NCBI RefSeq assembly: GCF_040049275.1
Contig: NZ_JBDZDT010000001.1
Coordinates: forward strand, 62,001-126,000
Length of the DNA: 64,000 nt
Source: Aquabacter sp040049275
GTDB taxonomy: Bacteria; Pseudomonadota; Alphaproteobacteria; Rhizobiales; Xanthobacteraceae
Direction of reading: 5' to 3'
Shown here: piece after piece, positions 43,018 through 50,897 of the stretch
Layout of the letters: the number at the start of each line of letters is the position of its first letter
Numbering within the stretch: the stretch's first letter is position 1
The notes under the pieces: model-generated
The model's database searches: none
Told to the model about the DNA's origin: nothing
What the model saw: the letters and a program-made list of their open reading frames with translations, nothing else
Made by a program: the position numbers and the translations under genes

Positions 43018-43087
43018 TTGCGCCTCACGTCCTGACGAGGCGCAAAAAGACGCCGGGCGGCGGACTGCCAGGCTGCCCGGCGTCTTT
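43018..43087 (+). terminator. Tandem terminator-like hairpins after the cyclase gene
   Basis: First hairpin TTGCGCCTC/GAGGCGCAA (43018-43026 and 43037-43045). Second AAAGACGCCGGGC/GCCCGGCGTCTTT (43046-43058 and 43075-43087), a 13-bp stem ending in CTTTCC. Together they probably end or attenuate transcription before the amidase gene. Confidence 0.65.
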
Positions 43088-43103
43088 CCAGCCGTGCGAC
43101 GCG

Positions 43104-43131
43104 CCCCTTTCCCGCAAGGGGGAGAGGGAAT
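43104..43131. repeat. Solitary half of the palindromic element
   Basis: CCCCTTTCCCGCAAGGGGGA followed by GAGGGAATC matches the right arm of the element at 48151-48269 (CCCCGCAAGCGGGAGAGGGA, then ATC). The left arm is missing. It lies 25 bases before the amidase start and supplies no ribosome-binding site. Confidence 0.6.
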
Positions 43132-43155
43132 CCGGTCCAGCTACGGGGCAACATC

Positions 43156-44556
43156 ATGTCCGCCGAATTCGACACCATGAGCGCCATGGAGCTGCGCCGC
43201 CGCGTGGCCGCCAAAGACATCTCCCCTGTCGAGCTGACGAAACGCGCTTTGGAGAAGGCGCAGGCAACGCAGGAGAGCCTCAACGCCTTCTTCCTCCTCA
43301 TGCCGGAGGACGCCATGGCCGCCGCCCGCATCGCTGAGGATGCGGTGATGAAAGGCGCCCCGCTCGGCCTGCTGCACGGCCTGCCCTTCTCGGCCAAGGA
43401 TCTCATGGCGGTGAAGGGCGTGCGCTATGCCTCCGGCTCGCGCACCATGGCGGAGAATGTGGCCCAGGTGGATGCCCCGGCCGTGGAACGCGCCAAGGGG
43501 GCGGGCGCCATCCTCATCGGCAAGACCACCACCAGCGAGTTCGGCTGCAAGCCGGTGGGCGACAGTCCGCTCACGGGCATCACCCGCAACCCCTGGAACC
43601 TTGGAAAGACCCCGGGCGGGTCGAGCGCCGGCGCGGCCGCCTCGGTGGCTGCCGGCATCACGCCCTTCGCGCTGGGCACGGACGGCGGCGGCTCCATCCG
43701 CATCCCCTGCTCCTTCACCGGCCTTGCGGGCCTGAAGGGGCATTTCGGCCGCGTGCCGGTCTGGCCCACCTCGGCCACCCCGACCCTCGCCCATGTGGGG
43801 CCCATCGCCCGCTCCATGGAGGATGCGGCGCTGCTCTTCTCCGCCATCGCGGGCCATGACCGGCGCGACCCGTTCGGGGTCGCCGGCCCGGTGCCTGACG
43901 TGCTGGGTGCGGCGAAGGCGTCCGTCGCCGGCCTGCGCGTCGCCTACAGCCCGACGCTGGGCTATGCCCGGCCGGAGCCGGAAGTGGTGGAGATCACCCG
44001 CCGCGCCGCGCGCAGCCTGGAAGACCTGGGATGCCGTGTGGAGGAGGTGGACAGCGTCTTCGACACGGATCCGGGCAACCTCTGGACCGCCGAATTCTAT
44101 GCGGGCGTCGGCATCCGCCTGCGCAGCTTCATGGAGACCCAGCGCGATCTCCTGGACCCGGCGGTCGCCGACGTGCTGGAGCCGGCGCTCTCGCAGCAGA
44201 TGCAGGATTATTATTCCAGCGTGTTCGAGCGCTACGCGCTGCGGGAGAAGGTGCGCGGCTTTTTCGAGCACTACGATATCCTGCTCTCGCCCGTGCTGCC
44301 CGTGACCTCGCTGGATGTGGGCCTGAACATCCCGGCCGCGCTGCCGGACAGGAACCTCGTCTCGTGGGTGTTCTACACCTACCCCTTCAACCTCACCGGC
44401 CAGCCGGCCGGCACGGTGTGCGCCGGCATCGCCTCGGACGGGATGCCGGTGGGGCTCCAGATCGTGGGGCGGTCCTATTGCGAGGACGACGTGGTGCGCA
44501 TCGGCGCGGCCTTCGAGCGAACACAGCCCCCTGGCTACAATATCCGCCCGTTCTAG
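43156..44556 (+). CDS. Amidase (amidase-signature family)
   Basis: 466 residues. Catalytic Lys81 (FSAKDLMAVKG), cis-Ser in GGSSAGAAASVAAG (Ser156/157) and nucleophile Ser181 (GTDGGGSIRIP) form the Ser-cisSer-Lys triad. Reaction: hydrolysis of an amide to acid and ammonia. It follows the importer and cyclase genes but is separated by terminator hairpins and a repeat, so its expression may differ. It ends 4 bases before the convergent Nit1C-linked gene. Confidence 0.92.
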   Translation: MSAEFDTMSAMELRRRVAAKDISPVELTKRALEKAQATQESLNAFFLLMPEDAMAAARIAEDAVMKGAPLGLLHGLPFSAKDLMAVKGVRYASGSRTMAENVAQVDAPAVERAKGAGAILIGKTTTSEFGCKPVGDSPLTGITRNPWNLGKTPGGSSAGAAASVAAGITPFALGTDGGGSIRIPCSFTGLAGLKGHFGRVPVWPTSATPTLAHVGPIARSMEDAALLFSAIAGHDRRDPFGVAGPVPDVLGAAKASVAGLRVAYSPTLGYARPEPEVVEITRRAARSLEDLGCRVEEVDSVFDTDPGNLWTAEFYAGVGIRLRSFMETQRDLLDPAVADVLEPALSQQMQDYYSSVFERYALREKVRGFFEHYDILLSPVLPVTSLDVGLNIPAALPDRNLVSWVFYTYPFNLTGQPAGTVCAGIASDGMPVGLQIVGRSYCEDDVVRIGAAFERTQPPGYNIRPF

Positions 44557-44560
44557 AGGA

Positions 44561-45403
44561 TCAGGATGCGCCGGCTGTTGGGTCGGTGCTCGCAACCTGC
44601 TTCAGGGTCTTGATCCGCGCCAGGCAGGCGCCATCGCTCTCCCGGTTGAGGACAGCATGGGTCAGCCATCGCCCAGGGACGGCCGGCGCCTCCGCCATGG
44701 TCACGCGCACGGCTTCCCCCATGTCGATATTGCCGTGATAGGCAATGGTGCGCTCCAGGGTGACCGCGTCCCTGGCGCGCGCCGGGTGCAGCGTCCATGC
44801 GGCCCGCTCCGTGATCCCCACATAGCTTGAGAAATAAAGGAAGCCGGCCCCGTTGAAGTCCTCGCCCGGACAGGGCGTGAAGAGGAAAGAGCCCCCATCA
44901 GGCACATCCGTTGCACTTTCCTTGCCAGAATAGGGCTGCGGCTCGCCCCATGCGGGCAGTTCGGACAGTCCCGGCACCTCCACCCTGGACACGCGGTGGT
45001 TGGAGCCGCCCTCGCGGCGGATGAAGGCGGACACCATGGTGACCGTGCCCAGAGGGCGCCCCCCGATGCTCAGATCGTGCCGGCTGAGCACCTGCGTGCG
45101 GGAGAGCCGCCAGATGGAGGAGAGGATGTCGAGGCTCTCGTCCTCCCGCGCCTCGGCGAAGCGCGCGCCCTCCACCTGCACATGCCGGAAGGCCGCATAG
45201 ACGCGGTTCCCGCGCGCATCTTCGATCTCGGCGGCCGGCCGGCCGAGCTTCTGCGCCAGGAACTGCCAGTGCACATCCCCCAGCTCCCTCAGCAGCCATG
45301 TTTCCGAAAGGCCGTTGGGGGTGAGGTGCGGCATGCCGAGCCGGACGCTGGTGCGCCGGCCGGGATCGATGGCCACGCGGTGGAGGGGCAGGACGAGGCT
45401 CAT
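44561..45403 (-). CDS. LnmK/Pnap_2097-like biosynthetic protein
   Basis: 280 residues from ATG 45403. GMPHLTPNGLSETWLLRELGDVHW near the N-terminus recalls the LnmK acyltransferase/decarboxylase family and the related Pnap_2097 family, double hot-dog proteins of biosynthetic clusters. Residues ~190-210 (GGSFLFTPCPGEDFNGAGFLYFSSY) start a second hot-dog half. It begins 5 bases after the stop of the MSMEG_0569-like gene, so it is probably co-transcribed with Nit1C. Family assignment is from memory of the motif and needs a profile search. Confidence 0.6.
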   Translation of the reverse strand: MSLVLPLHRVAIDPGRRTSVRLGMPHLTPNGLSETWLLRELGDVHWQFLAQKLGRPAAEIEDARGNRVYAAFRHVQVEGARFAEAREDESLDILSSIWRLSRTQVLSRHDLSIGGRPLGTVTMVSAFIRREGGSNHRVSRVEVPGLSELPAWGEPQPYSGKESATDVPDGGSFLFTPCPGEDFNGAGFLYFSSYVGITERAAWTLHPARARDAVTLERTIAYHGNIDMGEAVRVTMAEAPAVPGRWLTHAVLNRESDGACLARIKTLKQVASTDPTAGAS

Positions 45404-45408
45404 GGGCG

Positions 45409-46665
45409 CTATCCCGCCTTCGCCAGCGGCGATGCCGCCCACGCCGCAAGCTCCGAGACCACGAATTCCGCATCGCGCCCGACGCCGAGGAAACGCCCGG
45501 AGCCCCAGGTCCACAGCCAGGGCAGACCCAGCACATAGAGGCCCGGCACATCGGTGACGCCGTGCCGGTGGACGGGATATCCCGTGCCGTCGAAGATGGG
45601 CAGGCCCACGAACGACCAGTTGGGCCGGAACCCCGTCGCCCAGATGACGGAGGTGACGCCGGCGGCCTTCAGATCCAGCTCGGTCGGCTCGGCTTCGGGT
45701 TTCCAGACGGGCACATAGGTGGAGGCCGGCGGCGCCGCGATGTTCTTCTCGGCGATGTGGCGGTCGATGAGGCAGTTGATGCCGTTATAGACCCGGTCGG
45801 CAGCGTCGAGATTGGCCGTCAGGTTCGCCTCGAACAGCATCTTGCCGTCCGCCACGCCGGACATGCGGCCGTAGAGCGCCATGCCCTCCAGCGCGAAGGC
45901 GCGCAGGTCGATGTCCCGCCCGCCGTCGCGGCCGGTGAGGTAATGGTTGGTGTCGTGCTTCTTCTTGCCCATGCCGTCGTCTGCGACGGTGATCTCGTAC
46001 TGGCCCACGTCCCACAGCCAGTCCACCACGTCGCGGCCGCGATAGAAGCGGGCGCAGCGCGGCGCGTTGCCGGTCACGAGATGCACCTTGCGGCCGGCGA
46101 GGTGCAGGTCCTCGGCGATCTGCGCGCCGGACTGGCCGGAGCCGACCACCACCACCGCCCCCTCAGGCAACTGAGCCGAGCTGCGATAGGCGGCGGTGTG
46201 GATCTGCACGATATCCGGTGGCAAGCGCTCGGCGGGGCGCGGAATGTCGGGCTCGCCGTAAAGGCTGGTCGCCAGGATGACGGCGTCCGCGGTGACGGTG
46301 CCAGCCGTGGTCTCCACGCGGAACACGCCGCCCGCCCTCTCAAGCGCAGTGACCGTGGTGTTTTCCAGGATCGGCGCGTTCACCTTGCGGGCGAAGCGGT
46401 CGAGATAGCCGAGGATCTCATCCTTCACCATGAAGCCGTTGGGGTCGTCCCCGTCATAGGGATGGTCGGGAAGCTGGCACTGCCAGTTGGGGGTCACGAG
46501 GCAGAAGGCCTCCCAGCGCTCGTCACGCCATTTGTGCATGGCCGTCTTCTTCTCGAACACCACATGGTCGATGCCGTGGCGGGAGAGATAGTGGCTGGCG
46601 GAAAGACCCGCCTGTCCGCCGCCGACCACGACGGCGCCGTAATGGGATTGGGAAAGCTTGGTCAT
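45409..46665 (-). CDS. Flavoprotein, MSMEG_0569 family (Nit1C cluster)
   Basis: 418 residues, a flavin-monooxygenase-like oxidoreductase. FAD motif VVGGGQAGLSASHYLS at the start, NADPH motif VVGSGQSGAQIAEDLH near residue 165 and ATGFRPNW near the end. The FxGxWR-like segment is KWRDERWEAF. In Nit1C clusters it accompanies nitrilase and a radical SAM enzyme, but its reaction is not known. Its start overlaps the previous gene (ATGA at 46662-46665). Confidence 0.9.
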   Translation of the reverse strand: MTKLSQSHYGAVVVGGGQAGLSASHYLSRHGIDHVVFEKKTAMHKWRDERWEAFCLVTPNWQCQLPDHPYDGDDPNGFMVKDEILGYLDRFARKVNAPILENTTVTALERAGGVFRVETTAGTVTADAVILATSLYGEPDIPRPAERLPPDIVQIHTAAYRSSAQLPEGAVVVVGSGQSGAQIAEDLHLAGRKVHLVTGNAPRCARFYRGRDVVDWLWDVGQYEITVADDGMGKKKHDTNHYLTGRDGGRDIDLRAFALEGMALYGRMSGVADGKMLFEANLTANLDAADRVYNGINCLIDRHIAEKNIAAPPASTYVPVWKPEAEPTELDLKAAGVTSVIWATGFRPNWSFVGLPIFDGTGYPVHRHGVTDVPGLYVLGLPWLWTWGSGRFLGVGRDAEFVVSELAAWAASPLAKAG

Positions 46666-46970
46666 GACGGAATTCCCTGGTCAGGCAGGATGAAGGCGAG
46701 GCAGGCCACTTCGGCCTGCGGATCGTCACGGAAGCGGGATGCGGCCTGCTCCAGCCGGGCGAGCTGGCCAAGCGCGAGGGAGCAGGGCCGCCCGTATTTC
46801 GCCTCCACCCGGTCGGAGGCGATGCGCAGCATGGTGCGGGCGCGCGCCATGAAGTCGGGCAGAGGATAGGTCTCGCCCGGCGCGAGGTGCTCCGTGACCA
46901 CCAAGGAGGGCGAGTAGCAGGTCTCCCGAGCCCCGTCGGGCCACGCGATGAGGAAGCGCATCTCAGGCAT
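46662..46970 (-). CDS. MSMEG_0570-family nitrogen-starvation response protein (Nit1C)
   Basis: 102 residues: MPEMRFLIAWPDGARETCYSPS, then HLAPGETYPLPDFMARARTMLRIASDRVEAKYGRPCSLA. This small conserved protein occurs in Nit1C clusters; no function is known. It has one conserved-looking Cys near each end of the domain. The start overlaps the glycosyltransferase gene by 8 bases, implying co-translation. Confidence 0.9.
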   Translation of the reverse strand: MPEMRFLIAWPDGARETCYSPSLVVTEHLAPGETYPLPDFMARARTMLRIASDRVEAKYGRPCSLALGQLARLEQAASRFRDDPQAEVACLAFILPDQGIPS

Positions 46971-48120
46971 GGGTCACCTCCGCAAGGCGCTCGTAGAGCG
47001 GCAGGTGGGCGCGCGCGACGCCGGCCCAGTCGTGCCGCGCGGCAATGGCGGCGCCGCGCCGGGAGAACGGCTCATGGACGGGTGTGCGCAGCGAGAGCGC
47101 CATGGCATCGGCGATGGATGCGGGCCGCAGCGGATCGCACCAGAGCGCGTCGCCGCGGCCGAGATATTCGGTGAATGGCGCGATGGAGGAGACGATCACC
47201 GGCACGCCGCTCGCCATGGCCTCCAGCACGCAGAGGCCGAACCCCTCCTTCACCGAGGCGAAGACCAGCGCATGCGCGAGCCGGTAGAGCGGGGCCATAT
47301 CGGCATCCCCGAGCGGCCCTGTGACATGGACCCCGCTTGCGGCGACGCCGGCAGCAGCGAGCCGGGCGGAAAATTCGGCACGGTAGGCATCATGGTCCAG
47401 CAGCGAGGCACCACCCGCGATGACGAGCTGCGCGTCGGGGCGGAGGCTGCGGAGCTGGACGAAAGCATCGAGAATGCGCACCGTGTTCTTGCGCGCCTCG
47501 ATGCCCCCGACACAGAGGAAAAGCGGGCCGGCCCCCAGCCCCAGCCGGGCGCGCAGCAAATTCTCCCGGCCGTCCGCCTCGGGTCGGAAACGCACGGTGT
47601 CCACGCCGTTGCCGGAGAGGTCCGCCGCGATGCCCCACGCCTCCGCAAGGTGCGCCTGCCAGGTGCGGCTCACCGTGAGCCAGCCATCCGCCGCGCGGAT
47701 GGCGCGCGCCTGGAGGGCCGATAGGCGCGGGTCCTCGAAGGTGTCGATATGGTGCACGGTGCGGAGGAAGCCGGGGATGCGTCCCCGCTCCTTCAACGTC
47801 GCCAGCGCATTGCCGGAGATGCCGTCATGGGCATGGAAGAGGTCGAAGCCGTCCGTCCCCGCATCCTCGAAATGGCGCACATAATCGGCAATGCGCTGCT
47901 CCACCATGGCCGTCATGTCGGGGACGGCGCGCGCGACCGGGAAGGCCACGGCAGGGCAGCGCGGCACCCGGAAGAAGCCCGCGCCGCGCGCATCGGGTGC
48001 GTGGAGCACGGGCGCGTGACCGAGGTCCAGGAGCGCCTCGCAAAGCTGCATGGCATGCACCACCCCGCCGCGCGGATTGGTGGAGTGGGTGAGCATGGCG
48101 ATGCGCAGCGGCCGGGTCAT
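46963..48120 (-). CDS. Glycosyltransferase family 4, MSMEG_0565 type (Nit1C)
   Basis: 385 residues, GT-B fold. RIAMLTHSTNPRGGVVHAMQLCEAL at the start, FHAHDGISGNAL in the middle, and the donor-binding C-terminal half with VGGIEARKNTVRILDAF and SVKEGFGLCVLEAMASGVPVIVS (EX7E-type motif). A glycosyltransferase beside nitrilase and radical SAM suggests a glycosylated small product, an inference. ATG 48120 overlaps the stop of the AIR-synthase-like gene. Confidence 0.9.
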   Translation of the reverse strand: MTRPLRIAMLTHSTNPRGGVVHAMQLCEALLDLGHAPVLHAPDARGAGFFRVPRCPAVAFPVARAVPDMTAMVEQRIADYVRHFEDAGTDGFDLFHAHDGISGNALATLKERGRIPGFLRTVHHIDTFEDPRLSALQARAIRAADGWLTVSRTWQAHLAEAWGIAADLSGNGVDTVRFRPEADGRENLLRARLGLGAGPLFLCVGGIEARKNTVRILDAFVQLRSLRPDAQLVIAGGASLLDHDAYRAEFSARLAAAGVAASGVHVTGPLGDADMAPLYRLAHALVFASVKEGFGLCVLEAMASGVPVIVSSIAPFTEYLGRGDALWCDPLRPASIADAMALSLRTPVHEPFSRRGAAIAARHDWAGVARAHLPLYERLAEVTHA

Positions 48121-49238
48121 TGCGCACCCTTCCCGCGAGCACAATGCGCTCCCACTCCCGCTTGCGGGGGAGGGCTGGGGAGGGGGAAAGGGTGCATCCC
48201 CTCAGAGCTTCCGAGCATCGCTCTGCTTGAGTGCCCCCTCCCTACCCCTCCCCCGCAAGCGGGAGAGGGAATCTCGGGTGCGCCCAGCCCCATAAGCCGA
48301 TCAGCTTGGTAGTCCCGCACGATCGCGCGATGCGAGCCGAATGAGACCGAGACGGCGTGCCCCTCTTCCACCTTGCCGATAGCCACCGCACTGATGTTAC
48401 GGGCGGCGAACAAGGCACAAATCGCCTCCACATGCTCCGGCGGGGCGGAGAGGAGGTAGCCGTAGCTCGGGAAGGTGGCGAGCCAGCGCGCGAGCGGCAC
48501 TCCAGGCGGCAGCGAGATGGTGTCGAGATCGATGGCGATCCCGACCCCGGAGCATTCCGCCAGCATGATGGCGGTGCCGACAATCCCGCCCTGGCTGATG
48601 TCCTTGGCGGCGCGACAGAGCCCGCGTTCCGCGATCTCCGGCAGCAAAGAAAGATCGTCGCGCAGGCGCTGCGGCGGCGCATCGATGGCGGCCTGCCAAT
48701 TGTCAAACGGCGCGCGATAGGCGCCGCGATGGTCGATGGCGGCGATCAGCTGTTCGCCCGGCCGCGCATCGAAACTGGTGAGAAGGCGACTGCCCGCCCG
48801 GCCCAGAACCGCCACCGCGAGCTGGCCCTGGGCCGAATTGAGGTTGGTGTGCCCGCCGACGATGGGAACGCCATAGGCGTCCGACGCCGCACGCAGCCCG
48901 TCGAGGATGGCAGCGCCGTTCTCCTGCCCCTCCGCCCACACCGCATCCACCACGGCCACCGGCCGCCCGCCCATGGCGGCGATGTCGGAGAGGTTGACCA
49001 TCACCCCGCACCAGCCGGCGAACCAGGGGTCCGCCGCCACGAAGCCGTTCATGAAGCCTTCGATGGCAAGCAGCAGGTGCCCCTCCCCGTCCGGGATGGC
49101 GGCGCAATCGTCCCCCACCGGCACCCCCGCGCCGCCGAGCCCGAGGCGCGCGGCCACCGCGCCGATATCGGCCTTGGCGGCGATGCCCGGGCTGGCGCGC
49201 AGGGTCTCGACGAGGGAGGTGAAGGCCGCTTCGTCCAT
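48117..49238 (-). CDS. AIR synthase-like protein, sll0787 family (Nit1C), with repeat-derived C-terminus
   Basis: 373 residues from ATG 49238. PurM/HypE/SelD-like ATP-dependent fold: DDCAAIPDGEGHLLLAIEGF, NLSDIAAMGGRPVAVVDAVW, GGHTNLNSAQGQLAVAVLG and KDISQGGIVGTAIML. From residue ~323 the sequence turns into IPSPACGGGVGRG...PFPLPSPPPQAGVGAHC, encoded by a palindromic element, and ends in the ATGA overlap with the glycosyltransferase gene. The enzyme core is complete before the tail, so it is probably functional. Its reaction in Nit1C is unknown; it may activate a carboxamide or formyl group with ATP. Confidence 0.9.
   Translation of the reverse strand: MDEAAFTSLVETLRASPGIAAKADIGAVAARLGLGGAGVPVGDDCAAIPDGEGHLLLAIEGFMNGFVAADPWFAGWCGVMVNLSDIAAMGGRPVAVVDAVWAEGQENGAAILDGLRAASDAYGVPIVGGHTNLNSAQGQLAVAVLGRAGSRLLTSFDARPGEQLIAAIDHRGAYRAPFDNWQAAIDAPPQRLRDDLSLLPEIAERGLCRAAKDISQGGIVGTAIMLAECSGVGIAIDLDTISLPPGVPLARWLATFPSYGYLLSAPPEHVEAICALFAARNISAVAIGKVEEGHAVSVSFGSHRAIVRDYQADRLMGLGAPEIPSPACGGGVGRGHSSRAMLGSSEGMHPFPLPSPPPQAGVGAHCARGKGAQ
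48151..48269. repeat. Palindromic element forming the 3' end of the AIR-synthase-like gene
   Basis: Arms CTCCCGCTTGCGGGGGAGGG and CCCTCCCCCGCAAGCGGGAG are inverted copies about 75 bases apart, with an inner AGAGC...GCTCT hairpin. It belongs to the family at 38723-38846. It encodes the last ~40-50 residues of the AIR-synthase-like protein and ends about 30 bases before that gene's stop codon. Confidence 0.85.
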
Positions 49239-49239
49239 C

Positions 49240-49782
49240 TCAGGCCGCCTTCCGGGGAAGCGCCACGAAGCCGTGCTCGGGAGAGAAGCAGGGCGGATAG
49301 TAAGCAAGGTCCGCCTGCATCTTGAAATGACGCCGCCCCATCAATTCCACCTCGCCGATCACATGCCAGTGGAGCCGGCGGAACAGCACGCCGTTCTGCT
49401 CCTGCACATGGGCGAGGAAGGTGTGGCAGCCCATGGCGTTGGCGGAGGAGACGGCGAGACGGATGAGCGTCGCCCCCAGCGCGCCGATGCGGCGATAGTC
49501 GCGATCTACGGCGAGCCGGGAGCCCCACCACAGCCCCTTCTCCTCCTCGTGGATACGCACCGTCCCCACCACCTTGTCGGCGGCGACGCCCAGCATGGAG
49601 AGGGCGACGATGGGAATGGCGTAGTCGTCCACCCCGTCGCGATCGTCGCCGGAGAAGAGGTCCTGTTCGGCGCAGAACACGGCGCGGCGCAAAGCGTGGG
49701 AGCCCTCGCGCTCCCAGCGGGAGGCGGCGAACTTCACCTGATATTCGCTGGCGAGGAAGGGCGAGAAGGGCTCGATCATCAT
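49240..49782 (-). CDS. GNAT N-acetyltransferase, MSMEG_0567/Sll0786 family (Nit1C)
   Basis: 180 residues of the GNAT fold. RIHEEEKGLWWGSRLAVDRDYRRIGALGATLIRLAVSSANAMGCHTFLAHVQEQNGVLFRRLHW includes the acetyl-CoA loop region. It ends HFKMQADLAYYPPCFSPEHG. ATG 49782 overlaps the radical SAM stop (ATGA). The AIR-synthase-like start follows its stop by 1 base. Confidence 0.9.
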   Translation of the reverse strand: MMIEPFSPFLASEYQVKFAASRWEREGSHALRRAVFCAEQDLFSGDDRDGVDDYAIPIVALSMLGVAADKVVGTVRIHEEEKGLWWGSRLAVDRDYRRIGALGATLIRLAVSSANAMGCHTFLAHVQEQNGVLFRRLHWHVIGEVELMGRRHFKMQADLAYYPPCFSPEHGFVALPRKAA

Positions 49783-50897
49783 CGCGTCAGCATCCGCTCA
49801 TAGGTGGAGAGGGCAGAGCAGGCGCCGCACTTGCCGCAGCCGGCCTTGATGTCCACGGCCTTGAGCCCGCTCTCCACCAGCATCTTCGACAGCGGCCCGA
49901 GGATGGCGTGCATGAAGGCCGGCGGCGGGGTGGGATGGCTCTCCAGCGGCGTCCCGGAGATGGGCACGAACGGCACCACGAAGGGATAGACGCCGAGCGC
50001 CACCAGCTTCTCGCAGATGTCGAGGATGGCTTCGCGCGTGTCGCCGAGCCCGGCGAGGATATAGGTGGAGACCTGCCCCCGCCCGAACACCGGCACCGCC
50101 GCGGCGAAGGAGGCGAGATATTTCTCGATGGAGACCTGCGCCTTGCCGGGCATGATGCGGTGGCGCACCTCGGGCGTCACCGCCTCCAGGTGCATGCCGA
50201 GGGCATCGACGCCCGCCGCCCGCATGCGTTCGAACCAAACATCGTCCTCCGGCGGCTCGCATTGGGCCTGGATGGGCAGATCCACCGCCGCCTTGATGGC
50301 GCGGGCGCTCTCCGAAAGGATCGCCGCGCCCCGGTCGTCGCCCCTGGGCGTGCCGGTGGTCATGACCATGTGCTTGACGCCGTCCAGCTCCACGGCGGCC
50401 CTGGCCACTTCGGCGAGCTGAGCCGGGGTCTTGTGGGCGATGGTGCGGCCGGCGGCCAGCGACTGGCCGATGGAGCAGAACTGGCAGGTCTTGGTGCGGC
50501 TCTGATAGCGGATGCAGGTCTGCAGCACGGTGGTCGCCAGCACGTCCCGCCCATGGAGAACGGCGATCTTGGAATAGGGAATGCCGTCCTGCGTGGTCAG
50601 GTCGTAGAAGCGCGGCCGCAGCGGGAAGGAGACCTCCCCCACCGAGCGGCCGTCGCGGCTGATGCGGCTTTTGCCGAAAGCATCGGGCTTCTCCACGAGA
50701 TAGGGGCTCGCGAAGGCCGGCGCGGTGTGCACCGGCACCATCACCGTCATGCCGTCGATGGTCAGCGCCTTGTGGTCGGACGGGCCGGCACCGCCGCGGC
50801 GGCTCTCGGCGCCCGCCGAGGGATCAACCAGCCGCGCTCCGAAGGATTGCAGCTCGTTGATCAGAAGCTCGGTCGGCAGCGTCGTCTGGTTCTCCAT
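49779..50897 (-). CDS. Radical SAM enzyme, MSMEG_0568 family (Nit1C)
   Basis: 372 residues from ATG 50897 (AGGAGG upstream). The cluster motif is CIRYQSRTKTCQFC, i.e. C-x9-C-x2-C, as in Elp3 rather than the classical C-x3-C-x2-C. Later come EPPEDDVWFERMRAAGVDALGMHLEAV and ILAGLGDTREAI. The C-terminus has CGKCGACS, possibly a second Fe-S site. The 5' end overlaps the nitrilase 3' end by 74 bases. It is the hallmark enzyme of Nit1C; substrate unknown. Confidence 0.92.
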   Translation of the reverse strand: MENQTTLPTELLINELQSFGARLVDPSAGAESRRGGAGPSDHKALTIDGMTVMVPVHTAPAFASPYLVEKPDAFGKSRISRDGRSVGEVSFPLRPRFYDLTTQDGIPYSKIAVLHGRDVLATTVLQTCIRYQSRTKTCQFCSIGQSLAAGRTIAHKTPAQLAEVARAAVELDGVKHMVMTTGTPRGDDRGAAILSESARAIKAAVDLPIQAQCEPPEDDVWFERMRAAGVDALGMHLEAVTPEVRHRIMPGKAQVSIEKYLASFAAAVPVFGRGQVSTYILAGLGDTREAILDICEKLVALGVYPFVVPFVPISGTPLESHPTPPPAFMHAILGPLSKMLVESGLKAVDIKAGCGKCGACSALSTYERMLTR

